Source: Symsagittifera roscoffensis (lineage: Eukaryota > Xenacoelomorpha > Acoela > Convolutidae). From it: 64,000 nucleotides of DNA. Positions 22,160 through 34,469 of the stretch are shown here, piece by piece (within the stretch, counting starts at the first letter, position 1; each line of letters opens with the position of its first letter). The notes under the pieces were generated by a model. That model searched no databases. It saw only the letters and a list, made by a program, of their open reading frames with translations, and was not told the DNA's origin. A program made the position numbers and the translations under genes. The stretch is taken from positions 32,943,090 through 33,007,089 of the forward strand of contig NC_087069.1 of NCBI RefSeq assembly GCF_963678635.1, read 5' to 3'.

Positions 22160-23830
22160 AGTTGTATATGTTTCATGACAAAACGGAAAAATCCTTTCTA
22201 AAATATTCCTAAAAAACAGTGTTTTGTCACAGAGAAACAATTGTTTTTCCTCTTCTATTACGTATCATTTATCACAAATTTTGAAATATTATGGTTGTCT
22301 CAACTCAAAAATTTAATTTTCAATTAGCTTTGGTTGTTAATTTCTCGTTCTTATGGTTGTTCTGATGTTAAATAGGTTAAAAGGTCACTTCAATTAAAAA
22401 TTTTGAAAAAATTATGATCATTCCTGGCCTGCTAAAAACAGCTTGTTTTAAGATGAAGGCTGTTCACTCTCAGTTTTATCTTCATATTGCTCACTAAATC
22501 CATAAACGAAAAAAATTAGAAATAGGAAGAAATAACCGTAACGATTCAGAAAAGGACAACTGATTTGAGTTCCAAACCAGGTGGATCAAACCTTTATATT
22601 AATCAAAATAATATACACACATTGTTTTCAAACAAGACCGATTGTTTCGATCGAAACAGCAATTTTTCATTGGAAAAACGGGATTGGAAAAACGAGAGGA
22701 GGCACGACTGGGAACAAACTACCAGTAGGGTGATCAGAGCAGTACAACAAAAACAGGGTTTGAGTTTGGATCCGAATTGAAAGCACAAAGGCAAACATTA
22801 CTAAAAGCAGCTCAATCTGTAAAACTATGAAAGATAATTAGAAGAATTGTATTCTATTTTCAGTGAAGATCCCTCTATGGCAACATTGAGAAACATGGAG
22901 AAACATTGTAGACACAGTCTAAATTTGTTTTAAGCAAATTTGTTATTGCTACCATAGTACTCAAAACAAAAATTGCATGACTTACGAATGGATCAATTGC
23001 TGCTTTTTGTTTTGCAAGTAAAGTGTTCATTTGATTTAAAAAGTAGAAATCTGAAAGTGTTCATTTGATTTAAAAAGTAGTAATCTGTTTTTTTTCTATA
23101 CAGTAAAGTAAATGTTTTGCCTCTTCTAGGCTGACGCATTTTACACAAAAAAACTTCGAAATATGTGAGCAATCGACTGTTTTCGTTAATTATTTCAGAT
23201 GAAGTTGAAATTTTCTGTTAGCGCTTTCATTTAATATAAATGGCACATTCCCGAAGTGTTTTTATCATTAAATATTAGCCCAAGTAGTGTTATTTCCAAA
23301 TCAATGTTTAGAATTTTGCGTTTTAAATTGTATTTAATTAAGTCGAAAATGAAATCAAAACAAAAAGCTGGTGCTTTTGTTTGTCTCTGATTTGAAAACA
23401 ATAAAATGTTGTTCAATTTCAATCAAATTCAGTAGATCATTTCGTTGTATAAGCGGAATTGAAGGATTTTTGCTTTGTGTAGATGTGTGATGTCACTCAT
23501 TTGTCAGTACCCTGCTGTTATTCTTGTACAATGGACGCATATATCTAATAAATTCCAACAGATAATAAAGCTGACCATAGGTCACAACTAGGACGACAGT
23601 CGACTACAAACCTAACATCTTCCTAATATTTCTCAAATCTGCTGTAAATTTGTATAAATTTCAGAATTGTCATATTTTTTGAATAGAAAAAAAGGCAATT
23701 AAATAATTAAATAAGCATTGATGATTAGTTTCATAAAAAAGAAAAAAAAATTCTTTGCTTCTTGAGGTCTTTTTCTGTTATTGGTCTTCATTCATCACCT
23801 GAAGCATACAAACTAAATTAGAACAACTAT
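22160..23830. other. Non-coding stretch with a unit-specific insert
   Basis: No gene recognised. Bases 22503-23050 are specific to unit 1. Within them 22755-23020 matches 34988-35250 downstream, so this is an interspersed repeat. A 32-bp segment ending in GTAGAAATCTG is present twice in tandem at about 23026-23090 and may mark a junction. An open stretch 22565-22780 has no recognised domain. Confidence 0.5.
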
Positions 23831-23834
23831 CCTC

Positions 23835-25400
23835 ATTTTATTATTATGATTATTTTTATTGAGGATTTACAATCAGTTTTATAAGAATATACAAAATGAT
23901 TGGGAGAAACAGAAGTTCCCTAAAAGACAAGAAAAGACATTACAAACTAGTTTCACGGCAAAAATAGCACATACAACCAAATATCCACGAGCCAGGATTT
24001 TCAGAAAAATAATGGTTTGAGAAGAAATCCCAAAAACAAATCAGAAGTTTCTTTTTCAAGTTTTGGTAAGAGATCACGTCGATTCCAAAACGCGCATATA
24101 GGATGTTGGCGAGTCTCTGCGATCTATACCAGAAGTTTGCTTTTCAGACATCCAGGCGAAGTTTCGGAATGTTGAATAACGTACTGCTCGACCCTCTGGA
24201 ACTGCAGATTGATGGCGAGAATAATTTGATCGTGTCACTCCACTGCACAGCATAATGATAATTGATGACTTTAGATAACATTGGATATGGGCCTATGTAA
24301 CAACTGCAGACGTGGGTTACTTTATTGTTCAGCCTTTGATGATAACTATTTAATAAAGTTGAGTAGAACGATCAAAGCTTTTAGAATGAACATCCGTTTT
24401 TCGCGTCAAGCTTACTTTCGCTTGCTGGTATTAGTGGTGGCATTCTGGAATGTAGCTTAGGTTTTTCATTTAGAAACTTCTGTACTACTGATGTGCGAGT
24501 TTGTTTCATTCTATACGCATGCTTAGAGATACTCTCCTGTTTTTCGGTAAGCAGGTGCTCAATGTCGGCCTTGAACTTATGTTCGAGGGAGAGTATGATA
24601 TTCCGCTGGAATCCATTGTGGTTTTTAGTCTGATAGTTGGCTCAATGATCTTGATTGCATGTATTATTTGCATGTAAAAAGAAAGTGGGAGAAGCTTCAA
24701 CTAAGCCAGTCTTTCAGAATCTGATAAACTACAATGATAGCCAACAATCCATCTGGTTGCATCACGTTGTACTCCTTCAATGATCTTTGTGTTGCTTTCG
24801 CTCGCAATCCACGCGACGCCTTCGTATGTAAGTACTGGAACAACCATAGATTTTTATAGATTCATCTTTTTTCAGACGATAAAGGATATGAACATTTGCT
24901 TTTGATAAGAAACAAAATTGTAAAGGCATTACGTACACTCAATTTGATGTGGTCGTTCCATTTGAGGCTTGAAGATGTATGAACGCCAAGATCTTTCTCA
25001 CACGTGGTTTCTTTGGAGCGTGGAGCAAAACCCATGGAAATAAACAGGGATAGTAACTTTTATGGCGACCAAGAGTGAGATAAGGTGACTCTTGTCATAA
25101 TTGAACTCCAATTGATTGCTAGTTGCTCAACTTTCCAGGCGGCTGAGTTCATGCTGCAGCAAAGAAGACCCAATTATGCTACGAGTACACAACAGTTTGG
25201 TATCGTCGGCGAACATATAGGCTACACCTAGAACTCAATCAGGCAAATCTAAGACATAAACCAAGAACAGCAGCGGGCCCAAGATGGAACCATGAGGAAC
25301 ACCAGGTAAAACAAATAAATGATTAAACTCAGTCCGTCTTGATTTACAAACTGTCCTCTGCTTGTGTTCTAATTATACCTGAAATTTGTGGATTGGTTTA
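23835..25400 (-). pseudogene. Antisense LINE reverse transcriptase fragment (unit 1)
   Basis: On the minus strand, blocks of a LINE RT occur in order: GVPHGSILGPLLFLVY near 25300, YMFADDTKLL near 25215 (the active-site block, FADD form), EKDLGVHTSSSLKWNDHIK near 24990, and VLTYEGVAW then IEGVQRDATRWI near 24800-24740. The C-terminal open stretch is 24506-24700. The 3' end near 23840 has an AATAAAAATAATCATAATAA-type tail. Broken by stops, so inactive. Confidence 0.8.
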
Positions 25401-26407
25401 CCAATCTCCAATCATTGATATGAAGTCAAATCCAAACTAGATAACATCAAGTTTTACTTAGATAAAAAATAAAACACACTAGAGAGCTGTATAAAATCAT
25501 TCCAACGAATTGATCTCTCTCTTTAACCCTTCTATTTACGACAATATACCCCGAAGATTAAGATAACCTCACAAAAAATCGTAAAAACTAACAGTTAAAG
25601 AAAGTGTAACTGACACCCGGATTTTGTATCAAACATTCTAACACTTATGTCAAGAGATAGTTTGGGAAACAAACAATTTTTGTTCGGAATTTGGGTTCGG
25701 ACACAATTTTCTGATCCATATCTTCTTGATGAAAATCAATTTTTAACGGAATTCTTGAGTTTCCACATTCCCCTGTAAAAAACAGAAGATCAAAAAGCAC
25801 GCTTTTTTCTATTTTGTCCCGACGATTGAAACTAAGGAGGAACTTTGTGTTCGTGTGTGTTTATTTTTTTTTTCAAGCAAAATCAGCTACAACAAATTAT
25901 CCTTAGACTAAGTTGAGTCATACTTCATTTTTAAGCCTTTTCAGGCGTGATTCGAACGATAATAAATTTTTTGAAAACTTCACAGTGTCGAGAAAAACCG
26001 ATTCGAAAGTTTTGATTTTTGGTCTAATTTCGAGCAAATGAGGTTACCGTAAATGCTTACAATATCTTCTTTAAGCTTAATTTCAGCCATGAAAACTTTG
26101 TTTTTTATTCAAGGTAAGATGTATTAACACATAAATGTAAATTGGTATTATATCGTTAATTAGATTAGTTTATTGTAAAACTCTTGACGATGCACATAGT
26201 TGCGAAAACGTTCAAACTTTATTTTTTGAAAATCAAATATTCAGCAGTCAGTATATCTAAAACTCGGTTAAAATCCAATTGTACGAGGTTCATTTGTAAC
26301 AAACTGAAAAAATGGACCCATTTGTAGCAAAGTTATCCAACTCGATCATCCACGGCGACCATAACCAAGAGCTTAAAATAGTCGCTTTAGTGGTCTTTGT
26401 TACGAAC
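25400..26407. other. Non-coding stretch (unit 1 right part)
   Basis: AT-rich. The left end may hold the eroded 5' part of the antisense LINE. A short open stretch beginning at about 26311 (MDPFVAKLSNSII) is cut by the duplication junction at 26408; its continuation in unit 2 is at 33747-33935. No family recognised. Confidence 0.4.
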
Positions 26408-27904
26408 GCCACGGCTGATAGCATTGGGTTATCGAACATTGAGGAACATCCTGCTGACTCATGGGGAGTACCCGTGTAAATGCGAGGCGCAGACGTTTTG
26501 CTACCCCATGAGAGCAAACTTAGTGTTGGAGTGCTATTTTCCATGGGATTGCCTGATCAAGCCCAGAATGTGTCGATTTTGGTGGTTGGTGCCATGTTAG
26601 CTGTGAAGTGACTTGAGGCCAATGTAGGAACGAGCGAGTAGGAAATGACAGTACCGACTCCTAGAACTCTGGATCTGTTCAGAACCACCTGCAAAAACCT
26701 GAGGATACCCATAGCTATCGAAAGGATATGAGCAAGGCAGAGATTGATACCTGGATTCCGTGCAATGATGACTGCATGGTTATATGAACGCGCGAATTGT
26801 CATATGTCCCAAAACACGGAGGCATATCAATTCTCCCAGCTGAGTTTAGGACCGGGAGCCTAAAAGGGAGCATTCCTGACGCAAAAGAGCGCCGTAACCA
26901 CAACTGTGAAACGAGTGGCTGGCATGCCTTGTACCACTGAAAACGAGAAAAAGGTGGTCTTACGAGCTGGCCTGGAGCGGAATCTGAGCCTGTGCTTGGA
27001 CAACAGCTTCTGAAAGAACTGGGATTAAAAGGTGAACGTAGATCTGCTGCCTGTTGCAAGCAGAGGTTGCTAGAACAAGAAAGTTGGAGCACGGCCCGCA
27101 ACTCTGATGACATGCTGCAGAAAGTGGTGGAAGATAGCGACATGGGTAAATAGGGACAAGAAGCGATGGGGTAAGAGTTGAACGCGCGACGGAGCAGAGG
27201 TGGAGAGAAATGAAAAACACTATTGTTGTAGTGCTTGAAAATTGATCAAATCATCAAAGATTGATTAATGCAATTTTTAAAACTTTTTGTTTTGTTTATG
27301 TCCGATCAGACCAGATTTAAAAATCGTTAGGAATTGTTACAATTGTTGAAATGCAATGGAAAATTTTTGTTTTTATGCAGGGCTCAGCTTAGTATATTAA
27401 CCGATTTAAACCTGAATGAAGTTATTAACCTGTGTAGTGACAATCTAGTAGTATTTGGGTATGCACGATCGAGGACGGTGGGTACCTCATTACCTTTTCT
27501 TGCCACAGAGTTTCGTAGTTTTATATTTGAGTGCAACAGCATAATTTAAAGATTATACCTTGTGAGTAACTCTAAGTTTTCTTTAACGGGTGCGTAGCCG
27601 TGCCACGTCCCAAATCATTTCAAAACACAAACAGCCAAAAGAACTTTTATGATGCAGTGACATAAGTAGTCAGAGAAGAAATTCGATCTAGGTCACTCCT
27701 CATGGTGCATTTTTTGTGAAAATGTTAGAAGGCAGTGAAAAGTAGTACGATGCCATTTATGATACGCGGTGGGCTGAGGTGAATCGGATACGTTTCATTT
27801 TTTGATACGATTTGTAACTTGATTTTAGAAGGCTAGATCACCACTTGAAGGTAACCCGGAGTTATGCGTTCAATGGGGACATTGAGAGGACTGTCCAGCG
27901 AGTA

Positions 27905-28050
27905 TGTGCCATTCCCCCGGATTGGTACAGTCGAAACCGCCGATGCACTCAAAATAGAACGTTAAAGGCGTTAGCACCGGAACTCTAAGAGGCTCAGAAT
28001 GTTCTATATTGCAAAACTTTCAAAATTTCTTTTTGAGCTTGCACAACTTT
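27905..28050 (+). repeat. Leader/LTR start fragment (unit 2)
   Basis: Duplicate of the fragment at 20572-20717, with only scattered single-base differences. Confidence 0.6.
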
Positions 28051-28419
28051 TTCTGTAGGAAATGGGAGCAAAAGGTGAAAGTAGATCTACTGCCCTGTTG
28101 CAAGCAGAGATTGCTGGAACAATAAAATTCGGGAACTCAATTGTAGTGTATTTTCTAGTTTCTGTTTGATGGCACTGTACTGTTTTGATGAGTTACTCGC
28201 AGTTTAATGGGGCTATTGGCCGGAGATGCCCGAGGATTGGGTGCCATTCGACCAGAATGCCGCCAAAAAACGCTTCATCACAACGAGTTTTAATAGAAGT
28301 AGTTCAACTGTACGAAAGATCATTTTCGAGGATCAACGGTCTTTTTTGACAAAATGAACAAATTGGGTGGGGTCACTTTGAGCTCACATGCTTATAATTA
28401 AAAATTCGTTTAAAAAGAA

Positions 28420-28920
28420 AGACACGTGACCTTTTTATTTGAGCGACAACTGCAAAACAGCGAAAATAAAAATAGGCACGACAATTTTTGCTGAGAAAAA
28501 AAAAACAGATAAAACGCTGAATTAAGCAGATAGAAAACTAAAAGGACGAGTGAGAAGATCCAAGAGCATTGCGGAAAGTAACAATTGTGCTGACACAATT
28601 GTTATTATGCTGTTTTCATCAATCGGGAACGCCAAAAATTGAGATTGCAACCCTTCTCAGTGTTGAAGAGAGGGCTTATTTGGTGAAGATCGCGAATTCG
28701 GAAAGGTCTTGGGAAGAGACTAGAAACTGATTTTAAACAAGTTTTAGATTCCGGGAATGTCCTGAATTGAATTAAATGGCATCAATTTTGTTTTTAAATA
28801 GTGAGAAGCTTGGAGTTGAGCGAAAGTGTTAGTCAATGTCCGATGGATATGATGATTTTTATCTACTGAACAGAAACAATAGTTTTATTATAATTAAGTA
28901 GTAGCCCTGTTTTAAGCGTC
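28420..28920 (+). repeat. Diverged leader/LTR fragment (unit 2)
   Basis: Duplicate of 20931-21430. Here it is preceded by TTCGTTTAAAAAGAAAG, which is a little closer to the text before 1491 than the corresponding part of unit 1. Unit 2 may therefore keep the older junction. Confidence 0.5.
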
Positions 28921-28948
28921 ATAAGGTAAGGATGGATACACCCACATG

Positions 28949-29565
28949 AGGCATGACAAAACCAGAGATACCTTCGCCAACCTCATTAGCGAGGTTTGCT
29001 ATGATGTGAAAATCGACCCGAAACTTCAGTTCGTGGAAGGCGAGAGTTTTGTCGACAATTCAACCACAACTGATGAAGACGATTGACTAGACGTAAAAGC
29101 AAAGGGTTCATGGGGCTCGAGGTTTAGCCGAACCTTCTTTGAAGTCAAATTCTTCAACATGCACGCAAAAACTTCACGAAGATTACTGAAAGACTCCTAT
29201 AAATACCACGAATCACTGAAAAACTCAAAATTTCAACTGAGAGTTCTACAAGTCAACAGAACAGAGCAGCTTCTGTACGCTCAATTTTGGCTGCACTGGT
29301 GATGCCGCACCAGCAGACCCACGGAAAATCAAGCGCATAGCTGAAAAACTTATTGAAAAAAGGCATGAAAGCTTCTCAGAAATAAAAAACTATAATAGAA
29401 CTAAGTTAAGTCTCGCGCTGCTCGAGAGCGCTATCCTTTATTTACGGGGGTGCAGATCACTGCGTAAAACGCAGTTCATAGGCAATTCAATTAGTACTTT
29501 TATAGAGAAGGGATGGTTGAAGTAAAAACTATATTGACCACGTAATAAATGCTGACTTGACTTGA
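28949..29565 (+). pseudogene. 3' fragment of RT/nuclease element: PD-(D/E)XK-like domain (unit 2)
   Basis: Duplicate of 21450-22070, including the same in-frame stop before the LDVKAKG strand. The stop therefore predates the duplication. Confidence 0.75.
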
Positions 29566-29992
29566 TTCAAACAACTTTGTTTTTTGATGTATTTAAGTAA
29601 TACATTTAAGACCATACTTAAGACCGTATTTAAGACGGTACCTAAATCTAAGTTGTATATGTTTCATGACAAAACGAAAAAATCCTTTCTAAAATATTCC
29701 TAAAAAACAGTGTTTTGTCACAGAGAAACAATCGTTTTTCCTCTTCTATTACGTATCATTTATCACAAATTTTGAAATATTAGTGTTGTCTCAACTCAAA
29801 AATTTAATTTTCAATTAGCTTTGGTTGTTAATTTCTTGTTCTTATGATTGTTCTGATGTTAAATAGGTTAAAAGGTCACTTCAATTAAAAATTTTGAAAA
29901 AATTATGATCATTCCTGGCCTGCTAAAAACAGCTTGTTTTAAGATGAAGGATGTTCACTCTCAGTTTTATATTCATATTGCTCACTAAATCC

Positions 29993-30483
29993 ACATGTCT
30001 TTTCTGGCAGAACAATTTAAGTTCTCCTCGCAGGATTAATTCTGGTTACACTTTTTCCTTCACCGGCGTGCAGTATTGCAGTAATTTTGATGAGGGTTTC
30101 CGGACTCATGCGGCGATTCCAATCCATATTATGAAAGGTTTCTTCATAGGTCAATTTCAATTATAAGTCAGTTTCAAAGTTATTTCCAAAACTAAAAAAA
30201 AATTCAAGGTTGAACTTGTAATCTTGGGCTTGCTAAAGGCAATTTTTGTCGAAAAAAACTGTTAAAAGAAGAAATAGCTGAGTTTGAAAAGTTTTCAAAC
30301 TCAGCGATTTTAAGTCAGTTATTGATAAACTGGATGCACATTATGCTTTTTACTTTCTACAAATTTGCTTGTGCATGTCAAAACGTCTAAGTTTTTTGCG
30401 TACAAGTCCTTGTTTATTGCAAAGTGATTTTTCGAAAAATACGATCGAATTTTAAGCTCCGGAAAACGAAATCCAAAAAAATC
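29993..30483. other. Unit-2-specific segment
   Basis: Replaces the 22503-23050 segment of unit 1. The + strand has a 71-codon open stretch (29951-30166, RRINSGYTFSFTGVQYCSNF). The minus strand has protein-like text (MDWNRRMSPETLIKITAIL). Neither is recognised. Confidence 0.4.
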
Positions 30484-31267
30484 TGAAAGTGTTCATTTGA
30501 TTTAAAAAGTAGTAATCTGTTTTTTTTCTATACAGTAAAGTAAATGTTTTGCCTCTTCTAGGCTGAAGCATTTTACACAAAAAACTTCGAAATATGTGAG
30601 CAATCGACTGTTTTCGTTAATTATTTCAGATGAAGATGAAATTTTCTGTTAGCGCTTTCATTTAATATAAATGGCACAGTCCCGAAGTGTTTTTATCATT
30701 AAATATTAGCCCAAGTAGTGTTATTTCCAAATCAATGTTTAGAATTTTGCGTTTTAAATTGTATTTAATTAAGTCGAAAATGAAATCAAAACAAAAAAAC
30801 TGGTGCTTTTGTTTGTCTCTGATTTGGAAACAATAAAATGTTGTTCAATTTCAATCAAATTCAGTAGATCATTTCGTTGTATAAGCGGAATTGAAGGATT
30901 TTTGCTTTGTGTAGATGTGTGATGTCACTCATTTGTCAGTACCCTGCTGTTATTCTTGTACAATGGACGCATATATCTAATAAATTCCAACAGATAATAA
31001 AGCTGACCATAGGTCACAACTAGGACGACAGTCGACTACAAACCTAACATCTTCCTAATATTTCTCAAATCTGCTGTAAATTTGTATAAATTTCAGAATT
31101 TTCATATTTTTTGAATAGAAAAAAAGGCAATTAAATAATTAAATAAGCATTGATGATTAGTTTCATAAAAAAGAAAAAAAAATTCTTTGCTTCTTGAGGT
31201 CTTTTTCTGTTATTGGTCTTCATTCATCACCTGAAGCATACAAACTAAATTAGAACAACTATCCTCA

Positions 31268-32830
31268 TTTTATTATTATGATTATTTTTATTGAGGATTT
31301 ACAATCAGTTTTATAAGAATATACAAAATGATTGGGAGAAACAGAAGTTCCCTAAAAGACAAGAAAAGACATTACAAACTAGTTTCATGGCAAAAATAGC
31401 ACATACAACCAAATATCCACGAGCCAGGATTTTCAGAAAAATAATGGTTTGAGAAGAAATCCCAAAAACAAATCAGAAGTTTCTTTTTCAAGTTTTGGTA
31501 AGAGATCACGTCGATTCCAAAACGCGCATATAGGATGTTGGCGAGTCTCTGCGATCTATACCAGAAGTTTGCTTTTCAGACATCCAGGCGAAGTTTCGGA
31601 ACGTTGAATAACGTACTGCTCGACCCTCTGGAACTGCAGATTGATGGCGAGAATAATTTGATCGTGTCACTCCACTGCACAGCATAATGATAATTGATGA
31701 CTTTAGATAACATTGGATATGGGCCTATGTAACAACTGCAGACGTGGGTTACTTTATTTTTCAGCCTTTGATGATAACTATTTAATAAAGTTGAGTAGAA
31801 CGATCGAAGCTTTTAGAATGAACATCCGTTTTTCGCGTCAAGCTTACTTTCGCTTGCTGGTATTAGTGGTGGCATTCTGGAATGTAGCTTAGGTTTTTCA
31901 TTTAGAATCTTCTGTACTACTGATGTGCGAGTTTGTTTTATTCTATACGCATGCTTAGAGATACTCTCCTGGTTTTCGGTAAGCAGGTGCTCAATGTCGG
32001 CCTTGAACTTATGTTCGAGGGTGAATATGATATTCCGCTGGAATCCGTTGTGGTTTTTAGTCTGATAGTTGGCTCAATGATCTTGATTGCATGTATTATT
32101 TGCATGTAAAAAGAAAGTGGGAGAAGCTTCAACTAAGCCAGTCTTTCGGAATCTGATAAACTACAATGATAGCCAACAATCCATCTGGTTGCATCACGTT
32201 GTACTCCTTCAATGATCTTTGTGTTGCTTTCGCTCGCAAGCCACGCGACGCCTTCGTATGTAAGTACTGGAACAACCATATATTTTTATAGATTCATCTT
32301 TTTTCAGAGGATAAAGGATATGAACATTTGCTTTTGATAAGAAACAAAACTGTAAAGGCATTACGTACACTCAATTCGATGTGGTCGTTCCATTTGAGGC
32401 TTGAAGATGTATGAACGCCAAGATCTTTCTCACACGTGGTTTCTTTGGAGCGTGGAGCAAAACCCATTGAAATAAACAGGGATAGTAACTTTTATGGCGA
32501 CCAAGAGTGAGATAAGGTGACTCTTTCTTGTCATAATTGAACTCCAATTGATTGCTAGTCGCTCAACTTTCCAGGCGGCTGAGTTCATGCTGCAGCAAAG
32601 AATACCCAATTATGCTACGAGTACACAACAGTTTGGTATCGTCGGCGAACATATAGGCTACACCTAGAACTCAATCAGGCAAATCTAAGACATAAACCAA
32701 GAACAGCAGCGGGCCCAAGATGGAACCATGAGGAACACCAGGTAAAACAAATAAATGATTAAACTCAGTCCGTCTTGATTTACAAACTGTCCTCTGCTTG
32801 TGTTCTAATTATACCTGAAATTTGTGTATT
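31268..32830 (-). pseudogene. Antisense LINE reverse transcriptase fragment (unit 2)
   Basis: Duplicate of 23835-25400 with a few substitutions. The same RT blocks are visible on the minus strand, and the C-terminal open stretch is 31938-32132. Confidence 0.8.
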
Positions 32831-33838
32831 GGTTTACCAATCTCCAATCATTGATATGAAGTCAAATCCAAACTAGGTAACATCAAGTTTTACTTAGATG
32901 TAAATAATACACACTAGAGAGCTGTATAAAATCATTCCAACGAATTGATCTCTCTCTTTAACCCTTCTATTCACGACAATATACCCCGAAGATTAAGATA
33001 ACCTCACAAAAAATCGTAAAAACTAACAGTTAAAGAAAGTGTAACTGACACCCGGATTTTGTATCAAACATTCTAACACTTATGTCAAGAGATAGTTTGG
33101 GAAACAAACAATTTTTGTTCGGAATTTGGGTTCGGACACAATTTTCTGATCCATATCTTCTTGATGAAAATCAATTTTTAACGGAATTCTTGAGTTTCCA
33201 CATTCCCCTGTAAAAAACAGAAGATCAAAAAGCACGCTTTTTTCTATTTTGTCCCGACGATTGAAACTAAGGAGGAACTTTGTGTTCGTAAGTGTTAATT
33301 TTATTTTTCAAGCAAAATCAGCTACAACAAATTATCCTTAGACTAAGTTGAGTCATACTTCATTTTTAAGCCTTTTCAGGCGTGATTCGAACGATAATAA
33401 ATTTTTTGAAAACTTCACAGTGTCGAGAAAAACCGATTCGAAAGTTTTGATTTTTGGTCTAATTTCGAGCAAATGAGGTTACCGTAAATGCTTACAATAT
33501 CTTCTTTAAGCTTAATTTCAGCCATGAAAACTTTGTTTTTTATTCAAGGTAAGATGTATTAACACATAAATGTAAATTGGTATTATATCGTTAATTAGAT
33601 TAGTTTATTGTAAAACTCTTGACGATGCACATAGTTGCGAAAACGTTCAAACTTTATTTTTTGAAAATCAAATATTCAGCAGTCAGTATATCTAAAACTC
33701 GGTTAAAATCCAATTTTACGAGGTTCATTTGTACCAAACTGAAAAAATGGACCCATCTGTAGCAAAGTTATCCAACTCGATCATCCACGGCGACCATAAC
33801 CAAGAGCTTAAAATAGTCGCTTTAGTGGTCTTTGTTAC

Positions 33839-34235
33839 GAACGCGATTTTGTTTTTTGGTTCAAATGGGACTGATTCATCATTGTGCCAGTCGGTCATAT
33901 CTGGAAGATCGGCCTCATTTTGGGATAAAAAATAACCTTTGAAAATTTTGAACTGACCCTGTCAGGCTCAAGTTTCTCGCGACAACTGAAAATACAAAAT
34001 ACATTAGGTATAAGAGAATCTTCAGTACGAGTAGGGTTGTCTTGTTCCTGATAGAACTCGAGAGTATAAGAAAAGAAGTGCAATTGATTGAACGGGAGTG
34101 AGACTTGAATGGGAAGGTGGACAGCCGAAGCTACCCAAATGTCCAGGATATAAAACTTCTTGAGCGGAACTTGTTACTTAAAACCTATTCTAGAATTGCT
34201 TCATTACTGTTATCTACCTAATTCTAGAGTCGCGT
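33839..34235. other. Non-coding flank
   Basis: Right flank of the tandem duplication. An open stretch entering from 33729 ends at 33935 without a recognisable domain. Nothing else seen. Confidence 0.4.
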
Positions 34236-34246
34236 CACTATGTGAG

Positions 34247-34458
34247 GAATGCAGCCTGTATTTAGTCAACCGCAAATTCATACTCGTCAGTATTTAGACT
34301 GTATGAACCAATCAGAATCGAGAAGGGACATAAATAATCCAAAATAAAAAATAATTATTTATTAGTTTCTTCTTTGTCTCGATTCTGATTGGTTGAAACA
34401 GTAGTTGTCTAAATACTGACGAGTCTGAAAGGCGGTTGTCTAAATACTGCTATGTAGC
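34247..34458. mobile_element. Foldback / MITE-like element
   Basis: A long, nearly perfect inverted repeat. The outer arm GTATTTAGTCAACCGC (34258-34273) pairs with 34432-34447. An inner arm starting ACTCGTCAGTATTTAGAC and continuing to CAATCAGAATCGAGA pairs with the segment ending about 34424. The centre is AT-rich and non-coding. The 11-bp direct repeat CACTATGTGAG at 34236-34246 and 34459-34469 could be the target duplication. Without a transposase it would be non-autonomous. Confidence 0.7.
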
Positions 34459-34469
34459 CACTATGTGAG

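Larger units (their letters stand above)
19075..26407. repeat. Tandem duplication, unit 1
   Basis: From GCCACGG at 19075 the sequence is repeated from 26408 with very few differences. The ORF reads continuously across 19075, so the left edge of unit 1 is the original context. Unit 2 starts abruptly after the text found before 33838. Unit 1 differs from unit 2 in two larger places: it lacks about 160 bp present at 28257-28420, and it carries a different segment (about 22503-23050) where unit 2 has 29993-30483. Confidence 0.9.
26408..33838. repeat. Tandem duplication, unit 2
   Basis: Near-identical copy of unit 1. It contains the truncated 3' ORF (26408-26600), coding remnants (26608-27218), a leader fragment (27905-28050), a diverged leader fragment (28420-28920), the nuclease-domain fragment (28949-29565) and the antisense LINE (31268-32830). 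Unit-2-specific parts are 28257-28420 and 29993-30483. The unit ends at about 33838, where sequence continues uninterrupted into the flank. Confidence 0.9.

Noticed and set aside
33729-33935. Short host protein-coding gene
   Set aside because: Only 68 codons, no domain, and located in AT-rich repeat DNA; half of it is also present at the unit 1 end. Not supportable.
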